Assembly: GCF_002234575.2 (NCBI RefSeq)
Contig: NZ_CP022464.2
Location: forward strand, 248,001-312,000
Reading direction: 5' to 3'
DNA length: 64,000 bases
Origin: Enterocloster bolteae
GTDB taxonomy: Bacteria; Bacillota; Clostridia; Lachnospirales; Lachnospiraceae
Shown: piece after piece, positions 32,391 through 40,157 of the stretch
Layout: every line of letters starts with the position of its first letter
Numbering within the stretch: the first letter of the stretch is position 1
The notes under the pieces: generated by a model
The model's database searches: none
What the model saw: only the letters and a program-made list of their open reading frames with translations
What the model was told of the DNA's origin: nothing
Translations under genes and position numbers: made by a program

Positions 32391-33782
32391 ATGGCAATTG
32401 AATATTTAGGTTTAAGTGAAATCAATGGCCCTCTGGTGGTCCTGGAGGGCGTTCAGAATGCGGCTTATGATGAAATCGTGGAAATGACCGTGGCCGGAAA
32501 TCTCCACAAGATAGGACGCATCATTGAAATATACGGGGACAAGGCCATCATACAGGTGTTTGAGGGCACGGACGGCATGGCCCTGCGCAATACCCATACC
32601 AGGCTTACGGGCCATCCTATGGAGATAGAGGTTTCCGAGGAGATGCTGGGGCGTACCTTTAACGGCATCGGCCAGCCCATTGACGGTCTGGGTGACATCA
32701 TATCCGACATAAAGCTGGATATCAACGGGAAACCCTTAAATCCTGTGACCCGTGAGTACCCGAGAAACTATATCCGTACGGGAATTTCAGCCATTGACGG
32801 GCTGACCACCCTGATTCGCGGACAGAAGCTTCCCATCTTTTCGGGAAACGGTCTTCCCCATGACCAGCTGGCTGCCCAGATTGTGCAGCAGGCCTCCCTG
32901 GGGGAGAATTCGGATGAGGAATTTGCCATTGTGTTCGGCGCCATGGGCGTTAAATATGATGTGGCTGATTTCTTCCGCCGTACCTTTGAGGAGAGCGGCG
33001 TATCCGAGCATGTGGCCATGTTTATCAACCTGGCCAACGACCCTGTGGTGGAGAGGCTTATCACCCCTAAAATCGCCCTTACCCTGGCCGAGTATCTGGC
33101 CTTTGAAAAGGGAATGCATATACTGGTTATACTGACGGACATGACCTCCTATGCCGAGGCCATGCGTGAGGTCTCCTCCTCCAAGGGCGAGATTCCGTCC
33201 AGAAAGGGATTTCCGGGCTATCTCTACAGCGACCTGGCTTCCCTCTATGAGAGAGCCGGCATTGTGGCGGGACGGCCTGGTTCCGTGACCCAGATACCGA
33301 TTCTCACCATGCCTAACGATGATATCACCCATCCTATCCCTGACCTGACAGGATACATTACAGAGGGCCAGATTGTTCTGGACCGGCAGCTGAACGGGCA
33401 GAATATCTATCCGCCCATCAACGTGCTTCCCTCCTTATCCAGGCTTATGAAGGACGGCATCGGCGAGGGTTACACCAGGGCGGATCATCAGGACGTGGCC
33501 AACCAGCTTTTCTCCTGTTATGCAAAGGTGGGGGATGCCAGAGCCCTGGCATCGGTTATCGGCGAGGATGAACTTTCACCCATTGACAAGAAATACCTGG
33601 AGTTCGGCAAGGCCTTTGAGGAGTATTTCATAGGACAGGCCCCCCATGAGAACCGCACCATCCTGGATACCCTGGATATAGGCTGGAAACTTCTGGGAAT
33701 GCTGCCCAGGGAGGAACTGGACCGTATCGACACCAAGGTGCTTGACCAGTATTATAAACCTGCGGATACCATGAAGGAGTGA
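32391..33782 (+). CDS. ntpB: V-type ATP synthase subunit B
   Basis: Non-catalytic head subunit of 463 residues. The beta-barrel start (EINGPLVVLEGVQN), the region RTGISAIDGL and the conserved ILTDMTSYAEAMREVS are present, and the P-loop is replaced by FSGNGLPH, as normal for subunit B. It starts 15 bases after subunit A and ends 5 bases before subunit D. Confidence 0.97.
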   Translation: MAIEYLGLSEINGPLVVLEGVQNAAYDEIVEMTVAGNLHKIGRIIEIYGDKAIIQVFEGTDGMALRNTHTRLTGHPMEIEVSEEMLGRTFNGIGQPIDGLGDIISDIKLDINGKPLNPVTREYPRNYIRTGISAIDGLTTLIRGQKLPIFSGNGLPHDQLAAQIVQQASLGENSDEEFAIVFGAMGVKYDVADFFRRTFEESGVSEHVAMFINLANDPVVERLITPKIALTLAEYLAFEKGMHILVILTDMTSYAEAMREVSSSKGEIPSRKGFPGYLYSDLASLYERAGIVAGRPGSVTQIPILTMPNDDITHPIPDLTGYITEGQIVLDRQLNGQNIYPPINVLPSLSRLMKDGIGEGYTRADHQDVANQLFSCYAKVGDARALASVIGEDELSPIDKKYLEFGKAFEEYFIGQAPHENRTILDTLDIGWKLLGMLPREELDRIDTKVLDQYYKPADTMKE

Positions 33783-33787
33783 TGTAA

Positions 33788-34408
33788 ATGGATCCAAATA
33801 CATTTCCCACCAAAGGCAACCTGATAGCGGCAAAGAATTCACTGGGCCTGGCCTATATGGGCTACGGACTCATGGATAAGAAGCGGAATATACTGATTCG
33901 GGAGCTAATGGAGCTGATTGACGAGGCAAAGGGAATCCAGTCAGAGATCGACAGCACCTTCCGGGAGGCTTATGCGGCGCTCCAGAAGGCCAATATTGAG
34001 CTGGGCATCAACTATGTCCAGGAGATAGGCGCCTCTGTGCCCATAGACGACCGGGTGAAAATCAAGGCCAGAAGCATCATGGGTACGGAAATTCCCCTGG
34101 TCCAGCATGAATCGCAGCCTTTGGCCCTGACCTATGGTTTTTATAACACCACCGAGTCCCTGGATGAGGCCAGATACCATTTTGAGAAGGTAAAGGAGCT
34201 GACCATCAAGCTTTCCATGGTGGAGAATTCCGCCTACCGGCTGGCCAACTCCATTAAGAAAACCCAGAAACGGGCCAATGCCCTTAAAAACATCACCATA
34301 CCTCATTATGAGGACCTGAGCAAGTCCATCTCCAATGCGCTGGAGGAAAAGGAGAGGGAGGAATTTACCCGCCTGAAGGTAATCAAGCGCAATAAAGAGA
34401 AGGTGTAG
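33788..34408 (+). CDS. ntpD: V-type ATP synthase subunit D
   Basis: Central rotor shaft of 206 residues. Long N- and C-terminal helices form an antiparallel coiled coil. Family features are NLIAAKNSLGLAYMGYGLMDKKRNIL at the start and NSIKKTQKRANALKNI near residue 160. It is the last ATPase gene, followed after 9 bases by a mazG-like gene that may share the transcript. Confidence 0.95.
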   Translation: MDPNTFPTKGNLIAAKNSLGLAYMGYGLMDKKRNILIRELMELIDEAKGIQSEIDSTFREAYAALQKANIELGINYVQEIGASVPIDDRVKIKARSIMGTEIPLVQHESQPLALTYGFYNTTESLDEARYHFEKVKELTIKLSMVENSAYRLANSIKKTQKRANALKNITIPHYEDLSKSISNALEEKEREEFTRLKVIKRNKEKV

Positions 34409-34417
34409 GAGGTTTTT

Positions 34418-34798
34418 ATGTATACATTTGATGACCTTGTGGGAATAATAGCAAAGCTGCGGTCGCCTGAGGGCTGTCCCTGGGACAGGGAGCAGACCTT
34501 TGAGAGCCTGAAAAAATGTCTGGCCGATGAGACCGAGGAAGTATTCCAGGCCATAGACAACAAGGATATGGAAAACCTGTGCGAGGAGCTGGGGGACGTA
34601 CTGCTCCAGGTCATCCTGAACAGCCAGATTGCAAAGGAAGAAGGCAGGTTTACGATTGACGATGTAATTGACGGATTATGCCGGAAAATGGTACGAAGGC
34701 ACCCCCACGTATTTGGCGGTGTAAAGGTGAATTCCGTGGAGGAAGGAACCGCCCTCTGGAATCAGATAAAAATGCAGGAAAAAGCCAAAAAACCTTGA
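34418..34798 (+). CDS. MazG-like nucleotide pyrophosphohydrolase
   Basis: Single-domain MazG-type protein of 126 residues that would hydrolyse nucleoside triphosphates to monophosphates and pyrophosphate. The N-terminal LRSPEGCPWDREQT is the classic MazG start, and the magnesium-binding helix motifs DETEEVFQAI and CEELGDVL carry the EExx(E/D) pattern. It is half the length of two-domain MazG. It follows the ATPase operon with AGGAGG, and its stop codon overlaps the -35 box of the HU promoter. Confidence 0.9.
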   Translation: MYTFDDLVGIIAKLRSPEGCPWDREQTFESLKKCLADETEEVFQAIDNKDMENLCEELGDVLLQVILNSQIAKEEGRFTIDDVIDGLCRKMVRRHPHVFGGVKVNSVEEGTALWNQIKMQEKAKKP

Positions 34799-34823
34799 CA
34801 AATCATAGTAAAACAGATATAAA
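34795..34823 (+). promoter_or_regulatory. promoter of the HU-rqcP genes
   Basis: TTGACA (34795-34800) and TATAAA (34818-34823) are 17 bases apart. The -35 box contains the stop codon of the mazG-like gene. Confidence 0.85.
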
Positions 34824-34898
34824 TGATTAAGTACACTATGACTTTAAAATGTAACGATTCCGGGGCCTTTCCCGGACAATATCTAGGAGGAAAAATTG

Positions 34899-35174
34899 AT
34901 GAACAAGACAGAATTAATTGCAGCAGTTGCTGAGAAGGCAGAGCTTTCTAAGAAGGACGCAGAGAAGGCAGTTAAGGCTTTCACAGACGCTGTATCTGAG
35001 GAGCTGGTTAAAGGCGGAAAAGTACAGTTAGTAGGCTTCGGAACCTTTGAAGTATCTGAGAGAGCTGCAAGAGAGGGAAGAAATCCCAAGACTGGTAAGA
35101 CGATGACCATCGAGGCTTCCAAGACTCCAAAGTTCAAAGCTGGCAAGGCATTAAAGGATGAGGTTAATAAATAA
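34899..35174 (+). CDS. HU family DNA-binding protein
   Basis: Nucleoid protein of 91 residues (HU length about 90). It has the N-terminal dimerisation helices (KTELIAAVAEKAELSKKDAE), the GFGTFEVSERAAREGRNPKTG arm and the C-terminal FKAGKALKD. The ATG at 34899 follows AGGAGGAAAAATTG. Its codons are strongly biased toward common forms, as expected of an abundant protein. It has its own promoter and is followed 3 bases later by rqcP. Confidence 0.96.
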   Translation: MNKTELIAAVAEKAELSKKDAEKAVKAFTDAVSEELVKGGKVQLVGFGTFEVSERAAREGRNPKTGKTMTIEASKTPKFKAGKALKDEVNK

Positions 35175-35177
35175 TCC

Positions 35178-35417
35178 ATGAGATTGGACAAGTTTCTGAA
35201 AGTTTCCCGCCTTATCAAGCGCAGGACCGTTGCCAATGAGGCATGCGACGCCGGACGTGTTCTGGTAAATGATAAGCCGGCAAAGGCGTCCGTCAGTGTA
35301 AAAACAGGTGATATCATCGAGATCCAGTTCGGAGCCAAGGCTGTTAAGGTGGAGGTTCTGGACGTACAGGAAACTGTGAAGAAGGATGAGGCTAAGGAAC
35401 TTTACCGTTATATTTAG
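35178..35417 (+). CDS. rqcP: S4-domain RNA-binding protein RqcP
   Basis: Protein of 79 residues consisting of an S4 RNA-binding domain (RLDKFLKVSRLIKRRTVANE at residues 2-21, then GRVLVNDKPAKAS). RqcP (formerly YabO, Hsp15-like) works with RqcH in adding alanine tails to stalled nascent chains on the large ribosomal subunit. The position before yabP and yabQ matches Bacillus. It begins 3 bases after the HU stop. Confidence 0.93.
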   Translation: MRLDKFLKVSRLIKRRTVANEACDAGRVLVNDKPAKASVSVKTGDIIEIQFGAKAVKVEVLDVQETVKKDEAKELYRYI

Positions 35418-35467
35418 CGGCAGTTTGCATTGGATGTTTTAACTGCTGCAATATTTAAGATAAGTGG

Positions 35468-35475
35468 CATAGAAT
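35468..35475 (+). promoter_or_regulatory. possible sporulation-sigma -10 element upstream of yabP
   Basis: CATAGAAT resembles the sigma-E -10 consensus CATACAAT (7 of 8). An upstream AATATT could be the -35 box, but it is only about 12 bases away, shorter than the usual 14-15. The call is tentative and rests partly on yabP being sigma-E dependent in Bacillus. Confidence 0.35.
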
Positions 35476-35479
35476 GGCC

Positions 35480-35527
35480 AACCTCCCCATATATTTAACA
35501 TAGGTTAGATATACGGGGAGGTTTTTT
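35480..35527 (+). terminator. terminator after rqcP that also covers the yabP ribosome-binding site
   Basis: AACCTCCCC (35480-35488) pairs perfectly with GGGGAGGTT (35515-35523), with extra A-U pairs below the loop, followed by T6 ending at 35527. The 3' arm GGGGAGG is at the same time the only Shine-Dalgarno sequence of yabP, whose ATG begins at 35530. Confidence 0.82.
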
Positions 35528-35529
35528 GC

Positions 35530-35817
35530 ATGGAAGAAAAGATTGGAAGCAATCGTCAGCATAAGCTTATACTGCAGAACCGGGGCAAGGGAAACATAAC
35601 CGGCATATGCGATGTGGTGTCTTTTGATGAAAATGCAGTTGTCCTGGACACGGATATGGGTCTGCTTACCATTAAGGGGAAGGAACTTCATGTAAGCCGC
35701 CTGACCCTGGAAAAGGGAGAGGTGGACATAGAGGGAACCATAGACAGCATGGTCTACAGTTCCAATGAAGCCCTCAGGAAGTCGGGGGAATCCCTGTTCA
35801 CCCGGCTGTTTAAGTAG
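35530..35817 (+). CDS. yabP: sporulation protein YabP
   Basis: Protein of 95 residues of the YabP/YqfC family, needed with YabQ for spore cortex formation in Bacillus. The family region includes LILQNRGKGNITGICDVVSFDE, and TIKGKELHVSRLTLEKGEVDIEG is the most conserved stretch. It is cytoplasmic with no membrane segment. It follows a hairpin that sequesters its ribosome-binding site and precedes yabQ by 8 bases. Confidence 0.93.
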   Translation: MEEKIGSNRQHKLILQNRGKGNITGICDVVSFDENAVVLDTDMGLLTIKGKELHVSRLTLEKGEVDIEGTIDSMVYSSNEALRKSGESLFTRLFK

Positions 35818-35825
35818 GGGGCATC

Positions 35826-36206
35826 ATGAGCAGCAGGATTCAGTATGAAGCCTGGCTGATGGTGCTCAGCCTGGTCACAGGCGGTTGGCTCATGCTGGCC
35901 TATGATACCCTCAGGGTGTTCCGCCTGGTTATCCGCCACGGCCCCTTCTGGACAGGGGTGGAGGATTTTTTGTATTGGCTTTATGCGGGGCTGGTGACCT
36001 TTATTCTTCTCTATGAGCAGAATGACGGCGTGTTCAGGGCCTATGTCATAGGAGGGGTATTTGCGGGGATGATTCTGTATGACAGGTTTATCAGCAGAAT
36101 TTTCTTTAAGTGCTTGAAAAAGGCCGGCAAATGCCTTAGAATGATTATTAGCAGGCACAGACAGAAAGCTGTCTGCAGCCCGGAAAAAGACGGAGCTGGT
36201 GATTGA
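35826..36206 (+). CDS. yabQ: sporulation membrane protein YabQ
   Basis: Membrane protein of 126 residues with hydrophobic segments near 10-27, 45-62 and 68-85. The segment DTLRVFRLVIRHGPFWTGVEDFLYWL is typical of YabQ. In Bacillus it localises to the forespore outer membrane and is needed for cortex assembly. Its end overlaps the start of divIC by 8 bases. Confidence 0.9.
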   Translation: MSSRIQYEAWLMVLSLVTGGWLMLAYDTLRVFRLVIRHGPFWTGVEDFLYWLYAGLVTFILLYEQNDGVFRAYVIGGVFAGMILYDRFISRIFFKCLKKAGKCLRMIISRHRQKAVCSPEKDGAGD

Positions 36207-36528
36207 GCAGATGAAATCCTACGGTAAATCAAGGCGTGTAAAACGCGATAAATGGACGAACCGCATGGCCATCATGGGTATTACCCTGGTAGTCATGTTT
36301 TTGGCTGTGGCAATCAATATAAAAGGCGCAGATCTTAAGAAATCGGACCTGGAATACAGCATCCGTGAACAGAACCTGGAGCAGCAGAAGGAAGAGGAAG
36401 AAAAGCGGACTGCTGAGCTTCAGGAATACAAGATTTACGTCAAGACCAAGCAGTATGCGGAGGAAGTGGCCAAAGAAAAGCTGGGGTTAGTGAATCCGGA
36501 TGAGATTTTGTTAAAGCCCACTGAGTGA
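36199..36528 (+). CDS. divIC: septum formation initiator DivIC/FtsB family protein
   Basis: Bitopic division protein of 109 residues. The basic cytoplasmic N terminus is followed by one membrane helix (about 28-46) and an extracellular coiled coil rich in Glu and Gln, ending with the family motif YAEEVAKEKLGLVNPDEILL. The start is uncertain: GTG 36199 has GGAG only 3 bases upstream, and ATG 36211 is an alternative. The position between yabQ and spoIIE is as in Bacillus. Confidence 0.9.
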   Translation: MIEQMKSYGKSRRVKRDKWTNRMAIMGITLVVMFLAVAINIKGADLKKSDLEYSIREQNLEQQKEEEEKRTAELQEYKIYVKTKQYAEEVAKEKLGLVNPDEILLKPTE

Positions 36529-36545
36529 TGGCGAAAACAGGCGAA
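36529..36545 (+). promoter_or_regulatory. tandem 0A-box-like sequences upstream of spoIIE
   Basis: TGGCGAA (36529-36535) fits the Spo0A box TGNCGAA exactly, and AGGCGAA (36539-36545) differs at one base. The two repeats have the same orientation and are 10 bases apart, the spacing used by Spo0A dimers. They lie 26 bases upstream of the -35 box. Confidence 0.55.
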
Positions 36546-36556
36546 CGATTTTTAAA

Positions 36557-36572
36557 AATTCATGCATGAATT
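36557..36572. promoter_or_regulatory. perfect 16-bp palindrome abutting the spoIIE -35 box
   Basis: AATTCATGCATGAATT is a perfect inverted repeat overlapping the first two bases of TTGACA. Its placement suits a regulator that either blocks or replaces contacts at the -35 region. The protein involved is unknown. Confidence 0.5.
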
Positions 36573-36603
36573 GACATATATTTCCCTCCTGGGTGCGTAT
36601 ACT
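36571..36603 (+). promoter_or_regulatory. spoIIE promoter with 21-bp spacing
   Basis: A perfect TTGACA (36571-36576) and TATACT (36598-36603) are 21 bases apart instead of 17. Bacillus subtilis spoIIE and spoIIG promoters have the same abnormal spacing and need Spo0A. The predicted start near 36610 is 23 nt before the GTG start codon. Confidence 0.7.
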
Positions 36604-36632
36604 GAAAGTTACGCGGATTAGGAGGGATTTTT

Positions 36633-38051
36633 GTGTTTATCAGAGAGCGGGAAGTAAAGGGAAGAACAGATGTAAATTATTATACGGCCAGGAGACTGGG
36701 GGATATGGCAGAGTCCTTAAACCAGCTGGCCAGAGCGTTTGACGACGGTATAGAGAAAAACGGACAGCTGACAAAGGACGATGGACTGGCCGCCATGCAG
36801 GCCAGCGCTGCCCTGGTGTGCGACAACTGCAGCAGGTGTAATCTGTATGCGGACAGTGAGAAGGAGGACAGCTATTACCTCTATTATCTTCTGCGGGCAT
36901 TTGAGCAGAAGGGACATATTGATTTTGAGGACATGCCTCAGATGTTTCAGAGCGGGTGCCGGAAAAAGGAGGATTATCTTGCCCAGCTGAACCGGAGCCT
37001 GGGAAGGGCTACCATGAACCTGTCCTGGAAGAACCGTTTCCTGGAGAGCAGGGACGCGGTCATATCCCAGTTCAGGGAACTGTCGGTGATACTGGAGGAA
37101 TTTTCCCACCAGATTGACCGTGCCAGGGATATTACGGATGAGTATGAATACATACTGAAAAAATATTTTAAACGCTATCATGTTGCCCTGGGCAACCTGC
37201 TGTTATTGGAGTACGAGAACGGGCAGAAGGAAGCTTTTTTAACGGCCAGGACCACCAACGGCCGCTGCATTACATCCAAGGATGCGGCGCTGATCATGGG
37301 AGAGGTCATGGATGGGACAAGGTGGAGTCCGGCCAAGGACAGCCGCAGCATTATCACCAAGCAGTATGAAACCGTGCGTTTTCTGGAGGAGGGAGGGTAC
37401 CGTATGCTCTATGGAGCATCCAGGATTCCAAAAAAGGGCGAAAAGTATTCCGGGGATAATTATACCTTCTGCGAAAGTCCGGGAAACCAGGTGGTTATGA
37501 GCCTTTCCGACGGAATGGGAAGCGGGGAGACAGCGGCCAGGGAGAGCAAGCAGGTGGTGGAACTGACGGAGCAGCTTCTGGAAACCGGATTTTCCCCAAG
37601 AGCCGCCCTTAAGCTGGTGAATACAGTGCTTTTGCTGGCTGGTCCGGAACAGCACCCGGCTACTCTGGATCTCAGCTGCATCGACCTGCATACCGGCGTT
37701 CTGGAAGCTATGAAGCTGGGAGCAGTGCCGACCTTCATAATAGGAGAAGAGGGAGTGGAAATCATGGAAGCCGGAGAAGTGCCCATGGGAATACTGAGCG
37801 GGGTGGAACCCGTTCTCATGTCCAGGAAGCTGTGGGAGGGCGACCGGATTGTCATGGTCAGCGATGGGGTGCTGGATGCATTGCCGGGAGATGATAAGGA
37901 GCAGGCCATGCAGCAGTATCTGGAGAGCGTGGAGGAGATGGGGCCCCAGGAACTGGCGGACCAGGTACTGGATTTTGCGGTATCCTTTATTCCGGCGCCA
38001 AGGGATGATATGACGGTCCTGACAGCAGGAATCTGGAAAAGACGCTCATAA
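36633..38051 (+). CDS. spoIIE: stage II sporulation protein E-like PP2C phosphatase lacking the membrane domain
   Basis: Phosphatase of 472 residues that would dephosphorylate SpoIIAA and release sigma-F in the forespore. The C-terminal PP2C domain has SLSDGMGSGETAA (about 290-302), VSDGVLDA and RDDMTVLTA with the metal-binding aspartates. The preceding regulatory region keeps the cysteine cluster CDNCSRC (about 64-70). The usual ten N-terminal membrane helices (about 320 residues in Bacillus) are absent. The GTG start has AGGAGGG 7 bases upstream and lies close to the predicted transcription start, so the shortness is not a mis-called start. Gene order supports orthology. Confidence 0.9.
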   Translation: MFIREREVKGRTDVNYYTARRLGDMAESLNQLARAFDDGIEKNGQLTKDDGLAAMQASAALVCDNCSRCNLYADSEKEDSYYLYYLLRAFEQKGHIDFEDMPQMFQSGCRKKEDYLAQLNRSLGRATMNLSWKNRFLESRDAVISQFRELSVILEEFSHQIDRARDITDEYEYILKKYFKRYHVALGNLLLLEYENGQKEAFLTARTTNGRCITSKDAALIMGEVMDGTRWSPAKDSRSIITKQYETVRFLEEGGYRMLYGASRIPKKGEKYSGDNYTFCESPGNQVVMSLSDGMGSGETAARESKQVVELTEQLLETGFSPRAALKLVNTVLLLAGPEQHPATLDLSCIDLHTGVLEAMKLGAVPTFIIGEEGVEIMEAGEVPMGILSGVEPVLMSRKLWEGDRIVMVSDGVLDALPGDDKEQAMQQYLESVEEMGPQELADQVLDFAVSFIPAPRDDMTVLTAGIWKRRS

Positions 38052-38141
38052 TTTACAATGACAGGCTTGCAAGGAGGGACGTTTGCGGGTATATTATAAG
38101 AAATAGACAGAGATAAACAATATGGGACACAGGAGAGACAG

Positions 38142-39581
38142 GTGGAAGGACTGGAGCACAGGGTCAGGGAGACCATGGAACAATATCATATGCTGGAGCC
38201 GGGTGACCGGGTTATTGCAGCAGTTTCAGGAGGGGCAGATTCCGTCTGCCTCTTAGCGTTGTTATGCGCATGGAGGGAACCGCGGGGAATCAGTATCAGG
38301 GCGCTCCATGTCCATCACGGGCTCAGGGGGGAGGAAGCTGATCGGGATGCGGATTTTGTCAGGTCATTGTGTGAAGGGCTTCATGTCCCCTGTCATATCC
38401 TAAAGGTAGATGTGCGCGGCCTGGCGGCTGAAAAGGGCATGTCTGAGGAGGAGGCCGGGCGTTTTCTGCGCTATGAGGCATTGGAGAAGGAGGCCCTGGA
38501 CTGGGAAGGCGAGGACCGGGCCAGCGGGGCCCGGAGCGGACAGGACGGAGATTGGGCACATGGCGGTTTGGCTGGCAGCAGTCTCAGTCCCGTGAAAATC
38601 GCGGTGGCCCACCACAGCGGGGACCAGGTGGAGACGATTCTCCACAATCTGTTCCGGGGAAGCGGTCTTTTTGGAATGAAGGGGATCGTCTACCGGAGAG
38701 GCAGGATTATCCGGCCGCTGCTGGACGTGGACCGGGACTGTATCCTTAAGTGGCTGGCGGACCATGATCTGCCCTATGTGCAGGATTCCACCAACGATAC
38801 CCTTCACTACACGCGCAACAGGATACGCAATCAGCTGCTGCCGGAGATTGAGCAGTATGTAAACAGGGGAGCCGCGGGCAATATACTGCGTCTGGGGCGT
38901 CTGGCGGCGCAGGCAGACGAGTACCTGGAAAGCCAGGCGGCTGCCTGGATTAAGGCCCATGTGAGGAAAAACCCAGGGGCATACATTCCGGCCGAGGCGT
39001 TTTTGCAGGAGCCGGAGATACTGCGGTCCTATGTGGTGATGTCGCTCCTTAAGGAGCTGGGAGGAGCCTCCAGGGACCTGGGGCTGGTTCATGTGAGCCA
39101 GGTCATGGAGCTGGCCGGGCGGGCCGTGGGAAAACAGGTGGATTTGCCCTACGGGCTGTCAGCCATAAGGGAGTACGAGGGAATCTGGATGGGCAGAGGA
39201 GACCCGGCGTCAGAGGAAGAATGGGGAGACCTGCCTATTGTGGATATGGAGGTTTTTTCTCGGAAAAAAGGGATGGAATTTCCTAAAAATGTGTATACGA
39301 AATGGTTTGACTGTGATAAAATAAAGGGTACGCCCGTGGTGAGAACCAGGCGTCCGGGGGATTTTATCGTCCTGTCGGACAATAACCACAAGGCGCTTAA
39401 TCGTTTTATGATTGATGAGAAGATACCCAGACAGATGAGGGATAAGATACCCCTTCTGGCAGATGGCAGCCATGTGATGTGGATTATAGGATACCGCATC
39501 AGCGAGTATTACAAGATAGGACCGGATACGGTCCGGGTGCTGCAGGCAGAGGCAGGCCAGACTGGAGAGAGAAAAGAATAG
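38142..39581 (+). CDS. tilS: tRNA(Ile)-lysidine synthase
   Basis: ATP-dependent enzyme of 479 residues that converts C34 of tRNA-Ile(CAU) to lysidine. The PP-loop SGGADSVCL (about 29-37), HHSGDQVETIL, and the TilS-specific PLLDVDR and RNRIRNQLLP are present. The C-terminal TilS domain ends with RRPGDF and SEYYKIGPDT. A Gly/Ser/Asp-rich insertion (about residues 122-147) interrupts the N-terminal domain. The start is GTG 38142 with AGGAGAGACAG upstream. Confidence 0.95.
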   Translation: MEGLEHRVRETMEQYHMLEPGDRVIAAVSGGADSVCLLALLCAWREPRGISIRALHVHHGLRGEEADRDADFVRSLCEGLHVPCHILKVDVRGLAAEKGMSEEEAGRFLRYEALEKEALDWEGEDRASGARSGQDGDWAHGGLAGSSLSPVKIAVAHHSGDQVETILHNLFRGSGLFGMKGIVYRRGRIIRPLLDVDRDCILKWLADHDLPYVQDSTNDTLHYTRNRIRNQLLPEIEQYVNRGAAGNILRLGRLAAQADEYLESQAAAWIKAHVRKNPGAYIPAEAFLQEPEILRSYVVMSLLKELGGASRDLGLVHVSQVMELAGRAVGKQVDLPYGLSAIREYEGIWMGRGDPASEEEWGDLPIVDMEVFSRKKGMEFPKNVYTKWFDCDKIKGTPVVRTRRPGDFIVLSDNNHKALNRFMIDEKIPRQMRDKIPLLADGSHVMWIIGYRISEYYKIGPDTVRVLQAEAGQTGERKE

Positions 39582-39601
39582 GTGAAACGGAGGATAAGGT
39601 A

Positions 39602-40135
39602 ATGGCTGACAGAATTCGTGTTTTATTGACGGAAGAGGAAGTCGATAAAAGGATTAACGAAGTAGCGGCAAAAATCAGCGAGGATTATGCAGGAAAGCAG
39701 GTCCACATGATATGCATATTAAAGGGCGGAGTATTCTTTACCTGCGAACTGGCAAAGAGGATGACGGTTCCGGTGTCCCTGGACTTTATGTCCGTGTCCA
39801 GCTACGGCGGCGGCACTGTGTCCAGCGGCGTGGTCAGGATTGTAAAGGACCTGGATGAGTCCCTGGAAGGCAAGGATGTACTGATTGTGGAGGACATTAT
39901 AGACTCCGGCCGTACGCTGGCATATCTGATTGAGGTGTTGAAGCAGAGAGGTCCAAAGAGCATCCATCTGTGCACACTTCTTGATAAGCCGGAGCGCAGG
40001 GTGAAGAAGCAGGTGAAGGTGGACTATACCTGTTTTACGATACCGGATGAATTTGTAGTGGGATATGGACTGGATTATGACCAGAAATACCGTAACCTGC
40101 CTTACATCGGAGTAGTAGAATTGGATGCAGAATAA
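39602..40135 (+). CDS. hpt: hypoxanthine phosphoribosyltransferase
   Basis: Purine salvage enzyme of 177 residues joining hypoxanthine or guanine to PRPP. The PRPP-binding motif VLIVEDIIDSGRTL (about 95-108) and the conserved KGGVFF and SYGGGTVSSG are present. The ATG at 39602 has GGAGG 8 bases upstream. An in-frame ATG 123 bases earlier lies inside tilS and is rejected. The tilS-hpt-ftsH order is widely conserved in Firmicutes. Hpt would also recover hypoxanthine from the nucleoside import module nearby. Confidence 0.95.
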   Translation: MADRIRVLLTEEEVDKRINEVAAKISEDYAGKQVHMICILKGGVFFTCELAKRMTVPVSLDFMSVSSYGGGTVSSGVVRIVKDLDESLEGKDVLIVEDIIDSGRTLAYLIEVLKQRGPKSIHLCTLLDKPERRVKKQVKVDYTCFTIPDEFVVGYGLDYDQKYRNLPYIGVVELDAE

Positions 40136-40157
40136 GAAGGTCTAAGGAGGCAATTCG

